A stretch of DNA of 64,000 nucleotides from assembly GCF_000182925.2 (NCBI RefSeq), contig NC_026504.1, positions 2,914,001-2,978,000 on the forward strand, written 5' to 3'. A model generated the notes under the pieces. The model saw only the letters and a list, made by a program, of their open reading frames with translations. It was not told the DNA's origin and did no database searches. The DNA comes from Neurospora crassa OR74A. Its lineage: Eukaryota > Ascomycota > Sordariomycetes > Sordariales > Sordariaceae. How positions within the stretch are numbered: position 1 is the first letter of the stretch; every line of letters begins with the position of its first letter. Below are positions 11,797 through 23,890 of the stretch, one piece after another. The position numbers and the translations under genes were made by a program.

Positions 11797-14081
11797 ATGG
11801 CTACCGACCTAGAAACTGACGATCGATACCATGATTCTTCCTCCGAATTTGAGCCATGGTATGTCATTGAGCTCGAGTCGCGCTGCGGGGTCTGCACCGA
11901 GACCATCACGCAGGAGACGCCGGTCATTGTTTGTACAACCCCCTTTTCCTGCGCATCCCATGAGGTGCCCTTGCCTGACTGAAGTTTAGTAATCGGATGC
12001 CGGAATAGAATGGTCTATCTTGGGCGCACTGCTACAGTCGCTTTTCCCAAAACCTTTGTGCATCTTGTGGATGCATACCTCGATGAGAAAACAGAAGTAA
12101 ATCTGTGTAACCTGTGCTCTATATCGACAGAATGCTCCGAACACGGCACAGATCCCGACAGACTCCATGTGGCCACTGCCGTACACAAGGGCTGCTTCGT
12201 GATTGCGAGACAGTCATGCCCTCTCGCTCCTCGCCTGACCTGCGAACGGATCTGGGAACTTGCTGTGGCGAGAAATCCGTGGCCACATGGGTTCCAACCC
12301 CCAAAATCCCTCTCCCTTGAAAGCCCTTATCTCATGAGCCCACAGGCCGTCAATCAGGTTGCTTCAATCATCAGCATTCCCCAGCTGAAAAACTTTCCCT
12401 CCGAATTGGTCGAACGAATCCGGTCGTATTCACCAGGAGATACTCCGTTTTGGAGGGCTGTAGCTGCTCTGACAGTTGCATCTTCGCTGCCCGACCTTCC
12501 AGTCTTTGCTGAGCAACGCGTGAAGATACGTCACATACTGCACTGGAAAAGAGGCGGGCAAATAGTGACAGTAGGACCCAGAGGCCAAGACGATGTTCTC
12601 CGTCTTACTTTCGACGTAGATGGGATCCGAGAGATCGAACGGTTTTGCCAGCGACTGCAGTGCGAAGAGCGGCAAAAGCACAACCGCAGATTTGCCTACG
12701 TTCTCTTGGGTACGAAACGCGACGAACTTGCCTTGGATAAGAAACACGGCGAATTTTCGCGCAGATTTGCCTACTGCAGAAATGGCCTTTTGCGACTCGC
12801 CTTCGATGCCGACGATATATATTTTGACAATAAGCATGAGGTACTGTTGCCCTTTTTGCCGCGCATTTGGAACACACCTACGCCTCCAGACTTGACCAAT
12901 TGTAATTACTTGTACCACGAGGAGTGTTTCAAGGTCTTTTCGACCGGGTATTATATCAGTCTAGACTCCATCTCTGGCCTTACATTTGTCTACCGCGGCA
13001 AAGAGCTCGTTGCGATCCACCCTCGTCGCGGCGATGACGTTGAGATGAACTGTCCCAAGGTTCCATCTTCCAGCTCTCCAAAGATACAGGAAGCCTGCTT
13101 CTTCCTGCCTGTCAGCAAGGAGGATACTATCCTCGGAATAGGTGTAGGGATCTATCAGAATGCGTTTGTGGTAGTGGTACGTTTCTAGACCCCAGGTTAT
13201 CTTGTGTGCTGCCTTACCTTCCTCAGTTTCACCCGCCTCATGCTTCCAATCAGTCTCTGCGAAATACCTGTTTTTTCCGCCACGCTCCCGATTCCTACCG
13301 TGCTTTTTCTCAAATATCTAACATATTAATCGTATAACAGGTCAAGAAACGTCTGTCCGGCGATTCTGTCATCGGCCTGCCTTGCCCCGATCCGCCTAGA
13401 GATGACCCCAGATGGGAGGGTCCTGACGAGGATGAAGGAGACTTTTTTGACAAAGAGGAGTTCTTTTGGGGTCAACGCAATCCGATAGCTCTGGTCTACG
13501 GAATTCCGGGTAAGAAGAAATACGTGGATATGTTGGCAGGCTATCGGAGTACTCCTCCAGCGAAACCTAAATGGGAAGGTTGGACTGGGACGATTCCTCA
13601 TCTATGGCCCAGTGGTCTCTTCAGCTTGGATGATGATGCGGATCTCCGCTTCTACACTCGTGCTCCCCTCCGCGGGGTCGTCGCCGCTCAGATGTTTTAC
13701 TATCCCTCTCGTCGAAATCGGCCGACAGAACGCGTCTGCTCAGGGATTATTTTTCATTACGACAACGGCGGCTCGCGGGTAGTTGGAGAGATTCGACTCG
13801 AGAACCGCGCCAAGCTTGCGGGCGAGACGATCATCAACCCCAAGCTCATTTGTCTGGAGTGCGATATACTCCCAGGGTTTGACACGCCGAACATCCACCT
13901 CGTGACAGAGTCCGAGGTCGAGAGTGGAGCACATCCTGACGATTGGGGCTGGTCCTTCGACGATTGTCCTCGATTTCCGGGAATGGCCTTTACATGCCAC
14001 CCCATGAGAGGCACAATCAACTGGTGGTTTACTGCACGTCAACGGAACAGCATTGAAATTTATGAATGGGCAGAAGACTGA
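11797..14081 (+). CDS. Conserved-type hypothetical protein with Cys pairs and an F-box-like helix
   Basis: Three exons (11797-11932, 11990-13176, 13341-14081) give 687 residues. Intron 1 (57 bp, GTACAA...TTTAG) and intron 2 (164 bp, GTACGT...AACAG) preserve the frame. The first 125 residues carry CGVC, CRNR, CNLC, CSEH and an HKGC, spaced like a zinc-binding module. After about residue 170, 'FPSELVERIRSYS' resembles the first helix of an F-box, which recruits SCF ubiquitin ligases. The remainder is globular with aromatic-rich beta-type segments (for example WEGWTGTIPHLWP and INWWFTARQ) and no catalytic motif I recognise. The N-terminal Cys module followed by an F-box-like helix suggests a ubiquitin-pathway adaptor, but this is inference. 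A 15-bp direct repeat at 12685 and 12760 marks a 25-codon internal duplication or slippage. Confidence 0.7.
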
Positions 14082-15002
14082 TGTTGTTGAACTTCATGTA
14101 CATAAATCTCTCCGTAATGACGATACTTGTAACTTGGAAAGGGCGACAATAACCAATGTATAACTACCAGATGTATCAGTACGGATAGAGCACGTTTGTT
14201 CTTAGTCTACCTGTCAGTTGAAGCAAGTTGCCATGGGGATTCCCCCCCTCAACTGGACATGCAATGCACCCACCCACTATAACTTTCCTGGAAGCCCGCT
14301 GTAACCAAAACGTCCACACATCTGATTTCATCCCCACGGCGCTTCAATTTGATCAAGCACCGCAATCTCAAAGAAAATCTGTTTTTCTATGGTGCGGTAG
14401 GTATCACAGCTTAATGTTATATTCCATGACCAAATGGTCTCACACAATAGCACTCGTTGGGAGCTTCAAATTGCGTAGTGTCCAACGAGGGTTTCGGTAA
14501 GAGGTCGATTGTTCGCCAATCCGGCCTTGCTGTGGGGTAAATCCAACAGCACCACGATGTCCAGGTGTTCGAACGTCTTTCTGATGGCATGCAACTACAA
14601 GATAGACGACCAGAGGCAGTCATGGCTATATTCTCTCCTTTGATGAGTCGAGAAAAGGTCGAGGTGTCATTCTTCAACACTGTCAGTATATGCCTCGATT
14701 TTCATAGAGCACCATGACTCTTCGTTGGGACAATTCGCTCTATTGGACTTCGATCGAATGGGTATCCACGAAAGGGTCAATGTCACTCTTGACGTTGATT
14801 TGAAAGGGCATAGGAAAATGCTCAGTATATAGGCCCCAGCTTGGATGATGTCTCCATATCCGCACAGGAAGGAAGTCCTCTGCTTAGATAAGTTCCAATA
14901 CCACAAGACCATCTACTGGAACCTTGATCATTTCAGATTTACCCAAGGGAATTTGACCAAATATTTTCAAGCATCGCCCCAATCCAACTGTAACAATAGA
15001 CT
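14082..15002. other. Spacer between convergent genes, no gene seen
   Basis: About 0.9 kb between two convergent 3' ends. Short open frames on both strands show no protein-like pattern. Confidence 0.6.
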
Positions 15003-16841
15003 TCAGCCCTGATGCCTGAAAAAATTACTTTCCCTCGCAATCTTGTACCAAATCGACAACTTCTCCTTCTTCTCCTTCTTCTTCTTCTCCCCAGCCGCTG
15101 CTGTTGCCGGCGTAGCCCCACCCTCCAGCTTCTCGAAAGATCCTGAGGCCATCAGCACAAACGCCGCCCCCAGCGTCCCCAGCGTAAACGCCGTAAGAAT
15201 CCACGCTCCCACCTTATCCCCCTTCGTCAACTCCCTCAGCTCCGTGGGATCAACCACTCCCTTCCCCGTCCCCGCATGCGGATTCCCTTTACTCGTTCCC
15301 CCGGTCTCCCCCGTCAGCGGCGCACCTTTATTGCCCGCTTTCCCATCACCACCACTAGCGTTTTCGTTGAACACCAACAACGACGACAAAGCCGCCAACA
15401 CGCTCATCTCTTGCCCTGCTCCCGTCAACCCATCGTACCCGCCCGTCGTCCAGCGGAAGCCGCACGCTCGGCCGTCGTGGAGGGGACCACGGCACGAGTC
15501 GACGGCCGCGGCGGTAGAGTTGCGCAAAGCTTTCTCGATGGCGTCGCGCGTGAATGGCGCGAGCTGCGTGGTGGTTGCCAGCCATCGGTGCGTGTAGCCC
15601 TTGAAGGAAAGCATGTCGGTCTTGCAGAGGATGACGGTGGGCGTCTCGCAAGAGAGCTCGATCATGGGGCCGGCGTGGAAGAAGAAGGCTATGGTCCGGT
15701 CGAGGAGGGCTTGGACGCGGTTCTTCCAGAGGACTTGTTCTGGACCTTTTGTCTGTTTTATATATATATAATTTTTTTTTCGGTCAGTCAGTCGATCAAT
15801 AAGTCCTGAGATTTGCTCGAGGATAGGCAACCGGCCGTGGGTCGAGGGCGAGGAATTTTGGCAACTTACAAAGCTATACATGAAGGCCGCCCCTTGCAAA
15901 AATATTGCCGCGTTATATGAGAACTGCGCCTTGAACACATCCGTACAATTCACCCCCGTATGCGCTCCATCGTACACATTCCCGTCCTCGGTCATTAGCC
16001 CGACTGCCATCATCCAATCCCACGTCTTTCTTGCATGGTGCGCGTACGTTTCGTTTCCCGTGTACCTCGCCAGTCTGGCGCCGAGGTTGAAGAAGATACC
16101 TGAAACAGTACAGCTCATGCATTAGTTAGAAGTGGGCGACTTTAGAAAAGCTCGGCCTGCTTACCGTTGCTAATTGAGTTCTTGTAATCATATCCAATGT
16201 TCGCCATTGGTATCTGCCATCGCAACCCACCACCACACACATCATCATGTCTTCCAGGATCCGCCTGGGTGTGAAACACCGCCTGAGCGAGCTGCAACCA
16301 CTGAGGCTTATCAGCCGGAGGGTCGGGAAAGCCGATCTCGGCTGCGAGCATAGCGGATAGGCCCCAGAACCCCTGGTCGTCGTTGCCCATCGATATGGTG
16401 TAGTTCTCAGGCATGTAAGCGTTGAGCGGTGGGCCCGTATGGAAGAGCATAGAGGAGGTGATCAGCTCGTTGTAAGACGAGTCGCCCGTGTAGTGCCAGT
16501 AGTCCATCAGGGTGCCCCAGAGCGCACCCGATTCCCACCAGTAGTAGTCGCCGGCGGGGGGAGGGCCGGGGAGGATGCCGGGCGTTTGACCGGGTTCTGA
16601 GCCATGGTAGTAGGTGAGGAGATCCGAGGCGACGAGGGAGGCGGCGTGTTTGATGGAGTCTGGGGACAGTAACACGCACAGGATGGTGTTAGTAAGTCTG
16701 CGACGTGGAAGGATATTTGTATTTTGGTCGAGCGGGAGATTGACGACTTGGGAGTAGTGTACCTGGAGAGTTCAAGTCAACTTGGAGAGCTGCCAGGGCC
16801 TGGCGGGCTACCCAAAAAGCTGTAATGACTATATTACGCAT
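15003..16841 (-). CDS. GH76 family (Dfg5/Dcw1-like) mannan endo-1,6-alpha-mannosidase
   Basis: Enzymes of this family act at the cell surface, where fungal Dfg5/Dcw1 process the mannan part of GPI anchors and cross-link glycoproteins into the wall. Exons 16763-16841, 16165-16659, 15870-16099 and 15003-15752 encode 517 residues. The start is at 16841 because the resulting N-terminus (residues 1-18) is a signal peptide and is followed at once by the family's LNSPDSIK...LLTYYHG block. The paired Asp of GNDDQGFWG (residues 120-121) match the catalytic Asp pair of GH76. The [11 protein letters not shown] and CGGGLRWQ blocks are also typical. A hydrophobic helix at about 449-470 is followed by a 47-residue Lys-rich tail, so this copy looks like a type I membrane protein rather than a GPI-anchored one. 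Fungi carry several paralogues, so no specific symbol is given. Confidence 0.9.
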
Positions 16842-18109
16842 TATCCCTACCTCTAGTCGGGAGACATGGGTTGACTGTATCGTATCGACGTTGATTCCAA
16901 TCTTCAAGTTGCGAGTTTCTTCGGGACACGAGCAACCAGGCGGGAAGAGATAAAACCGAGAAGCGGCCAGGGAGGAGAGTGCTGAAGCTCCCCATTCCAA
17001 CGCGTGATCCAAGTACCAACTCAGGGACACGCGGGGAATACAGAACGCCCGGCATGTTGCTTGAGTCCTGTATGCTTGCGAGTAGGAATGCAACTTTGGA
17101 GGGGCTGTCCATACCCGTGTGATTCTGTGAAGCACCAGCTGTCATCAGACGACGGGAGCCGATCTTGTTCGTCCCAGATTGGGTGACGCCAAATGTCCTA
17201 GCGCCACAACGTTCTCGAGCGCCTGTTTCTGTAAGGGGAGAAACGTGCACACCTGTGCATATCGGAAATGTGGTCATGGCGATATCCTAGTGGTGTCTCA
17301 AAACTCGGTGTACCCGATATCTCCAGTTAGTGGAACTCGACGTCTTTGATGCCTTGAATATAACTTTATTCTCCATGTTAGACATAATCATTGTCGTAGT
17401 GGTGAAAAGAGGGAGAAAGGCGATAACTTGCTTGCCGGCAACGAGATCGGTCTTGGGATGGTGGACGGAAATATCGGACGAACTGGTGCACCGGCCGATC
17501 TACCGTTCGTGTTCCTGAATCTCTGTCGTCATGATGGCCGTATCGTATTGGAACTCTCCACAGTCATAGAGACGTTCTCGCATGTTTTAGAAAGTGTTCT
17601 TGTGGCTTCAGTCCTAAGCATTGAAATGATGAGGTCAGACTCATCAACTGCCTCGTACCCAGTCTGAATTTCTGGACTCGATATTGTTGATACCACCAGT
17701 CGTGGGACACTCGACAGTCGGCATCATCTCACGTTGCACGCCGTACAACCGGTGCTACGATGTTTTCGGAAATTAGTCCCCTCAGGCGCCTCCATAGCCG
17801 TCCGTCCATGATTCAGTGATATCCCTTGCGTCAGCTCCCCTCATAAGACATTCTGATCCCGGAGGTTTGTTATATTTGGGTTGATTCTCCATTTGAGAAA
17901 CAAACTGTTCGGAGACCAAACGATATCGACATGAAGTGCTTCCACATATTTGGCAAGTCTGGGCCTGTTAATCACCGTGAGAGCAACGAAAGGGTATCTT
18001 CTCTATATTCAAATTTTGGGTGACTGACGTGTTTCAAAATGAGCCTGATTCAATAACCAGTTTTAACCAACCAATGCAACGCTTGAACATGCTCCAGCAA
18101 GTTGACAAC
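16842..18109. other. 1.3-kb spacer, no gene seen
   Basis: Lies between the GH76 gene start and the 3' end of prp22, so it should hold the GH76 promoter and the prp22 3' region. Open frames of 60-150 codons overlap on both strands and show no protein-like pattern. Confidence 0.6.
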
Positions 18110-21100
18110 TTAACCCCAAGTACCACCGCCACCACCACCACGTCCGCCTCTCCTCTGCGCACTAAGACGCCAGTCATCAGCGCCGGCGTACTTGTTGTAC
18201 AGCGGTTCGATCCGTTCGGCCTTCTTCCGCTTCGATAGCTTGTCGGTCGGCGCCATTTTGAAGAAGGTTGGTGCGGCCTCGACCAGCCACTTCGGCTCGA
18301 TGCTGGTTGTGTAGTGCATGTACTCACGGGTGGTCAAGACCAAGGTGTGATAAACGACCCACTCAGCTTGCTTGCCGAAGAGCGCCGAGCTGGGATGCAG
18401 ATACACCGGCGTGCCTTCGATCAGCGTCTTGTAACCCTCTTGAGGGTCCTTGCGAGCCGCGTTGCGGAAGAAACCGGCGCAAAGAGCTTGCCGGACCTTG
18501 TTGGTATCGCGGCCACAGCTGATGACGGGATGCCTGTGGCGATCCATGATCTTGACAATCTGGTCACGCACATCTTTGGCGCGCCGCATAGAACGTGCCT
18601 GAATGAAGTTCTCGAAACACCAAGGGTTCGCATACCCGTTGTTTTTCCACGAGTTGTAGACGTTGAGGAGGGTCAAATGATCTCCATGAGGATCGTGGAA
18701 TTTGGCCTTCTTCTGGTCCGCCTGAGCTTGCTTCTCCTTGGGGCGATAAAAGACATTGGGGAGGTTGAGCATGGCGACAATAGTCACCATCTCGTCTGAA
18801 CAGCCCTTTTCCACAGAGGCAATAAGAACTTTAGCAAGGGCTGGCTCCATTGGAAAATCAGCCATCTTTCTTCCAAGGCGTGTCAAAAGACCTTCGTCGT
18901 CCAGCGCAGCGAGGGCGTAGAGCTCTTCCAGGGCTGTAAGCATAGTATTGACGGGAGGTGGGTCCATAAAGTCGAACCGGAGAAGGTCGTTGATGCCCAT
19001 GGCCTTCAGCATGAGGATGGTGTTAGACAGATTCTGGCGCTGGATTTCGGGGATTGTGGTAGGTAACATTTCAGACTGGTATGCGGCTTCTGTATACAGG
19101 CGGAAGCACTTTCCTGGTCCTGTTCTACCAGCTCGACCGGCTCTCTGGTTGGCTTGAGCCTGCGAAATAGGAGTGACAACCAACGAGTCCATGCCAAGTT
19201 TGGGGTCGTATGCGTTCTGCTTGACGAACCCTGGATCAACAACGTAGTAGATATGGTCGATCGTGATGGATGTCTCGGCAATGTTGGTCGCGATAACAAC
19301 CTTTCGACTCCCTGGCGGCGCTGGGTCGAAAATCCTACTCTGCATCTCGCTAGGAAGGGCAGAGTAAACGGGCAAGATGAGAAGCTCAGGAACGTTAGGG
19401 CCCAAGGCTTTCATCCGTTCGTATAGAATTTCGCAAGCCGTGTCAATTTCTTCCTGTCCTGTCAAGAACAAAAGGATGTCGCCCATTGGCTCGCTGAGAT
19501 GGATTTGCATGACGGTGGTGAGAGCGGCATCCAAGTAGTCTGACTCTGGCTCACGGGAGTAGAGAATCTCGACAGGGAATGTACGACCAGGGATGGTAAA
19601 GATGGGGCATTGGTTGAAGTACTCGCTGAACTTGTCGGCATCCAAGGTAGCACTAGTGACGATAACCTTGAGGTCCTCCCTTCTCTTCATTGTCTTTTTC
19701 AAAAGGGCAAAGAGCACGTCGGTGGCGATGGTACGTTCGTGGGCCTCATCAAGCATAATGACCGAGTATCTCTTAAGGTCGGGGTCGATCAGGATCTCTC
19801 TCTGAAGCATACCGTCGGTCATATACTTGATCTTGGTTGCTGGGCTGGTGACGTCCTCGAATCTGATGGTATAACCAACTTCTTGGCCAAGCTGGCAGCC
19901 GACTTCTTCAGAAACACGTTTCGCAACAGACACGGCGGCGACACGGCGAGGCTGCGTACATCCAATCATCCCATTGTTAGTAAAGCCGGCTTCAGCCAGG
20001 TATTGAGTAAGCTGTGTCGTTTTTCCGGATCCCGTCTCGCCGACAACAATAAGGACCTGGTTCTCCCTCACAGCCGTGATTAGTTGTTCTCTAAAGGCAA
20101 AGACGGGGAGAGATTCTCGTTGCTCCTTGATGCTCATGTTGGTGCGCCTGCCTAGCGACACTTCTTTGGGTGCAACGGCCCTCTTCCACTCAGGAACAGC
20201 ATCGGGAGCCGCTGGTGCTGCTTGAGCGTTTTTGCGCAAATCACTAGCAAACTTTCTGGTCTCCGGGTTGGCCATAGGATCTTGCCATTGGGAGGACAAG
20301 TCAACCTTTTTCTCCTCTGCTTTTTTGGCTTCAGTCTCCTGCTGCCGCAGTTCCTTTCGTTCTTTGGCAAGATTGGTGCCTGCCATGGCGGCGCGGTTAA
20401 GGGACCCGTCGGGAGCTTTAACAACGCGGATGGGTGACAGCTCGAGTGACTGTTTGGTCTGTCCAGCCAGGAAGGGAGGTTCCTCGTCTCGAACCTCGAT
20501 ATCAACATCCTCCTCAAGCTCCATCTGTCCCTCGCCTTTGAGTGTTGCCTGGTAGTCCTCTTCAAGTTCTGGGTAATCGGATGCCTTTGCAATGCCTGCC
20601 GCAATCATTTGACGAATCTCCCATCTTTCAGGAGACGTCATCCTCTTCTTGTGTTGCCTGGCATTTGCTGTCGCTTGGAATGCTCCCTTGTCACCAAAGC
20701 CGTTGGTGACAACATTCTTTGTATCGTATCCTCCTCTCCCGCCCAATGCCTCCATATTGGCGCCCGAACCTATCCGCAATTGCGGTGCGAGGTCCATGCC
20801 CGTCTCTTGGTCTACGTCCTTCATCGACAAACCTACTCTACCTCCCTCGAGCTTAATGACTTTGACTTTGACTTCCTGACCCTTGGATAAGAGATCCGAA
20901 GGGTGATTGACACGCTGACCGAAAGCGGATACATGTACTAAGCCGTCAACCTTGCCCTTAACGCCATGCAGGTTGACAAAGGCACCAAAGTCCTTGATTC
21001 CCGTGACGTGGCCTTCGTAAACCTTGTATAAAATAGGGGAGTCGTCCACCTCGCGCGGTGGTGGCCGTCGGAAATCACCATCGTATTCATCATCATATCG

Positions 21101-21649
21101 GCCCTTCCGTCGGCCTCTTGGTGGCGAAATTGACCTGGACCTTGACCTCGACCTTGACCGGTATCGCTCCTTGCGCTTCCTCTTCCCGTAGTCGTCTGCA
21201 TAGTCGTCTCGTTCGGGGGTGCGGCTTCGTTTCCTTGGTCGTTCTTTCTCCGCTCTCTTAGGCTCGAGGCTTTCGAGTAAGGCCAGGGTGTCGTCGATGA
21301 CATCCACTTCCTTGTCCGGGATGGACAGACCCTTGAACACCTTTGTCTTTTCCTCGGCAGATTGACCATGCTTCTCGTTTTCATCGGCGCGGGTCTGTCC
21401 ATGGTTTTGGCCCTTGAACTTTGGGTGCAAGGTCAGGACAAGTCTGTCGATACTCTCAACCAAGCTGGGCGGGAAGTCGGCGCCGATGGTGGCCAACTTC
21501 TGCTTGAACTCGTCGAATGACCCGCATTCTACTCGTTGGGCGATGATGAACTCGGCGAGCGTCTTTTCGCTGACGCCCAAGTGGTTCTGCAACTCGGACG
21601 TGACCTTGGACACGAGCGACAGAAGCTCGAGGCTCTCCAAGTCGTCCAT
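18110..21649 (-). CDS. prp22: Pre-mRNA-splicing ATP-dependent DEAH-box RNA helicase Prp22 (DHX8)
   Basis: Prp22 acts in the second step of splicing, proofreads exon ligation and releases mature mRNA from the spliceosome in the nucleus. One intronless frame of 1179 residues. An RS-rich tract sits at about 163-174. An S1 RNA-binding domain at about 204-280 ([16 protein letters not shown]...VHVS) separates Prp22 from Prp2, Prp16 and Prp43. The helicase core shows Walker A GETGSGKT (537-544), DEAH (634-637), SAT (666-668), TNIAETS and [13 protein letters not shown] (from 835). It is followed by the winged-helix, ratchet and OB-fold blocks typical of DEAH/RHA helicases. The protein ends in a Gly/Arg-rich [11 protein letters not shown] tail. 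Length is close to the family's usual about 1,150-1,220. It is divergent from the Pmp3 gene. Confidence 0.96.
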   Translation of the reverse strand: MDDLESLELLSLVSKVTSELQNHLGVSEKTLAEFIIAQRVECGSFDEFKQKLATIGADFPPSLVESIDRLVLTLHPKFKGQNHGQTRADENEKHGQSAEEKTKVFKGLSIPDKEVDVIDDTLALLESLEPKRAEKERPRKRSRTPERDDYADDYGKRKRKERYRSRSRSRSRSISPPRGRRKGRYDDEYDGDFRRPPPREVDDSPILYKVYEGHVTGIKDFGAFVNLHGVKGKVDGLVHVSAFGQRVNHPSDLLSKGQEVKVKVIKLEGGRVGLSMKDVDQETGMDLAPQLRIGSGANMEALGGRGGYDTKNVVTNGFGDKGAFQATANARQHKKRMTSPERWEIRQMIAAGIAKASDYPELEEDYQATLKGEGQMELEEDVDIEVRDEEPPFLAGQTKQSLELSPIRVVKAPDGSLNRAAMAGTNLAKERKELRQQETEAKKAEEKKVDLSSQWQDPMANPETRKFASDLRKNAQAAPAAPDAVPEWKRAVAPKEVSLGRRTNMSIKEQRESLPVFAFREQLITAVRENQVLIVVGETGSGKTTQLTQYLAEAGFTNNGMIGCTQPRRVAAVSVAKRVSEEVGCQLGQEVGYTIRFEDVTSPATKIKYMTDGMLQREILIDPDLKRYSVIMLDEAHERTIATDVLFALLKKTMKRREDLKVIVTSATLDADKFSEYFNQCPIFTIPGRTFPVEILYSREPESDYLDAALTTVMQIHLSEPMGDILLFLTGQEEIDTACEILYERMKALGPNVPELLILPVYSALPSEMQSRIFDPAPPGSRKVVIATNIAETSITIDHIYYVVDPGFVKQNAYDPKLGMDSLVVTPISQAQANQRAGRAGRTGPGKCFRLYTEAAYQSEMLPTTIPEIQRQNLSNTILMLKAMGINDLLRFDFMDPPPVNTMLTALEELYALAALDDEGLLTRLGRKMADFPMEPALAKVLIASVEKGCSDEMVTIVAMLNLPNVFYRPKEKQAQADQKKAKFHDPHGDHLTLLNVYNSWKNNGYANPWCFENFIQARSMRRAKDVRDQIVKIMDRHRHPVISCGRDTNKVRQALCAGFFRNAARKDPQEGYKTLIEGTPVYLHPSSALFGKQAEWVVYHTLVLTTREYMHYTTSIEPKWLVEAAPTFFKMAPTDKLSKRKKAERIEPLYNKYAGADDWRLSAQRRGGRGGGGGGTWG

Positions 21650-22491
21650 GGTGGTGGCCGTCTGGTGACTTCAGTAATTTGTGGCTATCGTCCGTGAATA
21701 AAATCGAAAGTTGTATGAACGTCTCTCAAGCAAAGGAGAGCGTTAGGACAGGGAATTCGACAGCTCCCGTCAACGGGCAGTGGAGGGGAGATCTGTTGTG
21801 ATGGCTTGAGTTTTCGCAGAAGGTCCAGAAATCCGGCACCTCGAGACGATGTTGGGAGATACAGTGACAACGAATTGCCTGTAGCGGACGCGAAAAGCCG
21901 AAAAGTGCAGTGATGCGCGCGGCCTGTCCATTGCCAGCGGCCAGCGACAACGAGGCTCCATGATCCGCCAAGAAATGGAACCTGCCGGAGAGTTCCCGTG
22001 ACTCATCGTTTTATTCCAGCCATCACAGCCACTTAAAATGGTATGGTTTTGGAAGCGCACGAGTCAGTACTCGATGCCAGTCATTGAAGGGAACCTTGAT
22101 GGCCACATAACCCTAACCCCGTCTCTAGCGGGCAGAATTGAGTCCGTTGAAGGAACGTCTTCCCTTTGCCCCTGTCGTTCATCGAATCGGGCGGGGTTCC
22201 TGGTAGCTTACGCAAGCTCCCCTGGCGCAGGGCCTGGCCTTTTCGGCGCGTGACCCGTCCAGTGACGAAGCCCCATCGGTTGCATCATTGAGGATCCGCA
22301 GCCTCTCCATCAGTCCATCTTTCCTCCATTCGTCTTACATCGTTTTGGATGCTTGAACCATTCCACTTACCATAAACATCAAGACCTTCGTTTTCAACCT
22401 ACCTATTTATCGTCAAAATAGTCACACCTTTCCAGTCCTTTTTATTTGTATCCTTGCGTCGTCTTGGTTGCACAGTACAACAAGCACAACA
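21650..22491. other. Divergent promoter region prp22/pmp3
   Basis: 842 bp between the two start codons. The part close to pmp3 (22260-22490) is pyrimidine-rich on the plus strand, as is common in fungal promoters and leaders. No gene was seen. Confidence 0.55.
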
Positions 22492-23081
22492 ATGTGGTCC
22501 ACCGACATCTTCCTCGGCTTCTTAGCCATCCTCTTCCCACCGCTGCCTGGTAAGCTCAACATCATAGTTCAAACGAAGTCGCCTTACAAGGCTATCTACG
22601 ATCATCCACTAACCCCTTCCCCACAGTCTGGGTCAAAACCGGCATCTGCTCCGCTGACTCTTTCATCAACCTCCTCCTCTGCGTCCTCGGCTTCCTCCCC
22701 GGCCTTCTACACGCCTGGTACATCATTGCGAAGAACCCTACCCCACCATTTGACTACGACGGCGCCGTTTACGACGCCAATGACATCGGCCGTGTTGAAA
22801 GCGGTCAACGAATTTATGTCTTTGTCCACGACCAGCCCGGCAACAATCAAACCGGCGGTGGCCGCCACTACCACCACCAACAAGCCGCCCACAAGAATCA
22901 GCAGCCGCAGCGACAAGGGCCCATGAATTACGGTACCACCGCTGGCCACGCGCCCCAAGATTCGGGTATTGCACATGCTGGTCCTAGCGCAGGAGGAGAC
23001 AGCGACAACAGCCATGCTGCGCCCCCGCCGAGTTACGCGCAAGTAGTAGCAGGTGATCATAAAATTCAGACTCAGGATTAG
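22492..23081 (+). CDS. pmp3: Pmp3/UPF0057 plasma-membrane proteolipid with long PY-motif tail
   Basis: Pmp3-type proteolipids are tiny two-helix plasma-membrane proteins that affect membrane potential and salt tolerance. Exons 22492-22549 and 22627-23081 (77-bp intron, GTAAGC...CACAG) encode 170 residues. The family core is the first 55 residues: STDIFLGFLAILFPPLPVW, then the second helix INLLLCVLGFLPGLLHAWYII. The classical protein stops about there. This one continues for 115 residues in a Gln/His/Gly-rich cytosolic-type tail that ends near PPPSYAQVV. PPSY fits the PPxY motif bound by WW domains of Rsp5/Nedd4 ubiquitin ligases. Longer Pmp3 relatives occur in filamentous fungi, so the tail is probably genuine; the splice puts it in one frame with the core. 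Confidence 0.92.
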
Positions 23082-23890
23082 GGTCCTTCAACATCTACGA
23101 CGCCGATACCCACTGTTAATGGCTCTACTTCTGCAACCACCAAGACAGAGGGTGCTACTCGTTCTTTCAAAAATTGGAGGAGTGCGGCTTGCGATTGCCA
23201 GTGCGCTTGCGAGTGTCCTGAGCAGCAGTGTTGCAGCCCCCAACAACCGCAGTCGTCACATTTGGCTTTGGTGACGCAGTGGTTTCCTTTTTACGGATCT
23301 CCGTGGCATCCGTAAGGATTGTTGATCAGTATGTGAAGAGTTCTAGGAGATACAATGGGTTGCGGGAATGACCGATGATGGGTCAAGCAGGTATATTCAG
23401 GCAGGGACGGACTAGTCACTTTCATGCGCGTTGAGTTACTTCTTTGCTTTGATGGCTTATTACGATGGGATAGTACTGCGTTTGGTGTTGGGTTATTGTC
23501 AGGATATATGAGGACATGGGATTTGGAGGCAACAGTGGAATTTAACTTTCCATTATTTTCGGCGACCTGTGCTTTCTCTTGTGATCCACGATGAACAAGG
23601 AAACTTATTCCTGTTGGTATCTGCTAGTCTCCTATGTTTAACGGCCGAGATTCTACGCAACAATGGTGATAAGACTACACTCCAACCTCTCCAGCGAGCT
23701 CGATTTGCCTTCATCTAATGCTGCCCATGGTAATTTGGCCGTGTCTTTGCAACGCACAGCCTGCGAGGGTAGAACAACCTACTTATGCTGTTCCTCCATG
23801 TAACCATATGTTTTCGCTCAGAACCCACCATTTCGAATGTCATTCTCAGTTGCAATGACGGTTGCATGACCCCAGATTCCCACTGAAGAA
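23082..23890. other. Spacer between convergent genes, no gene seen
   Basis: About 0.8 kb between the pmp3 and arb1 3' ends. Nothing beyond short random frames. Confidence 0.6.
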
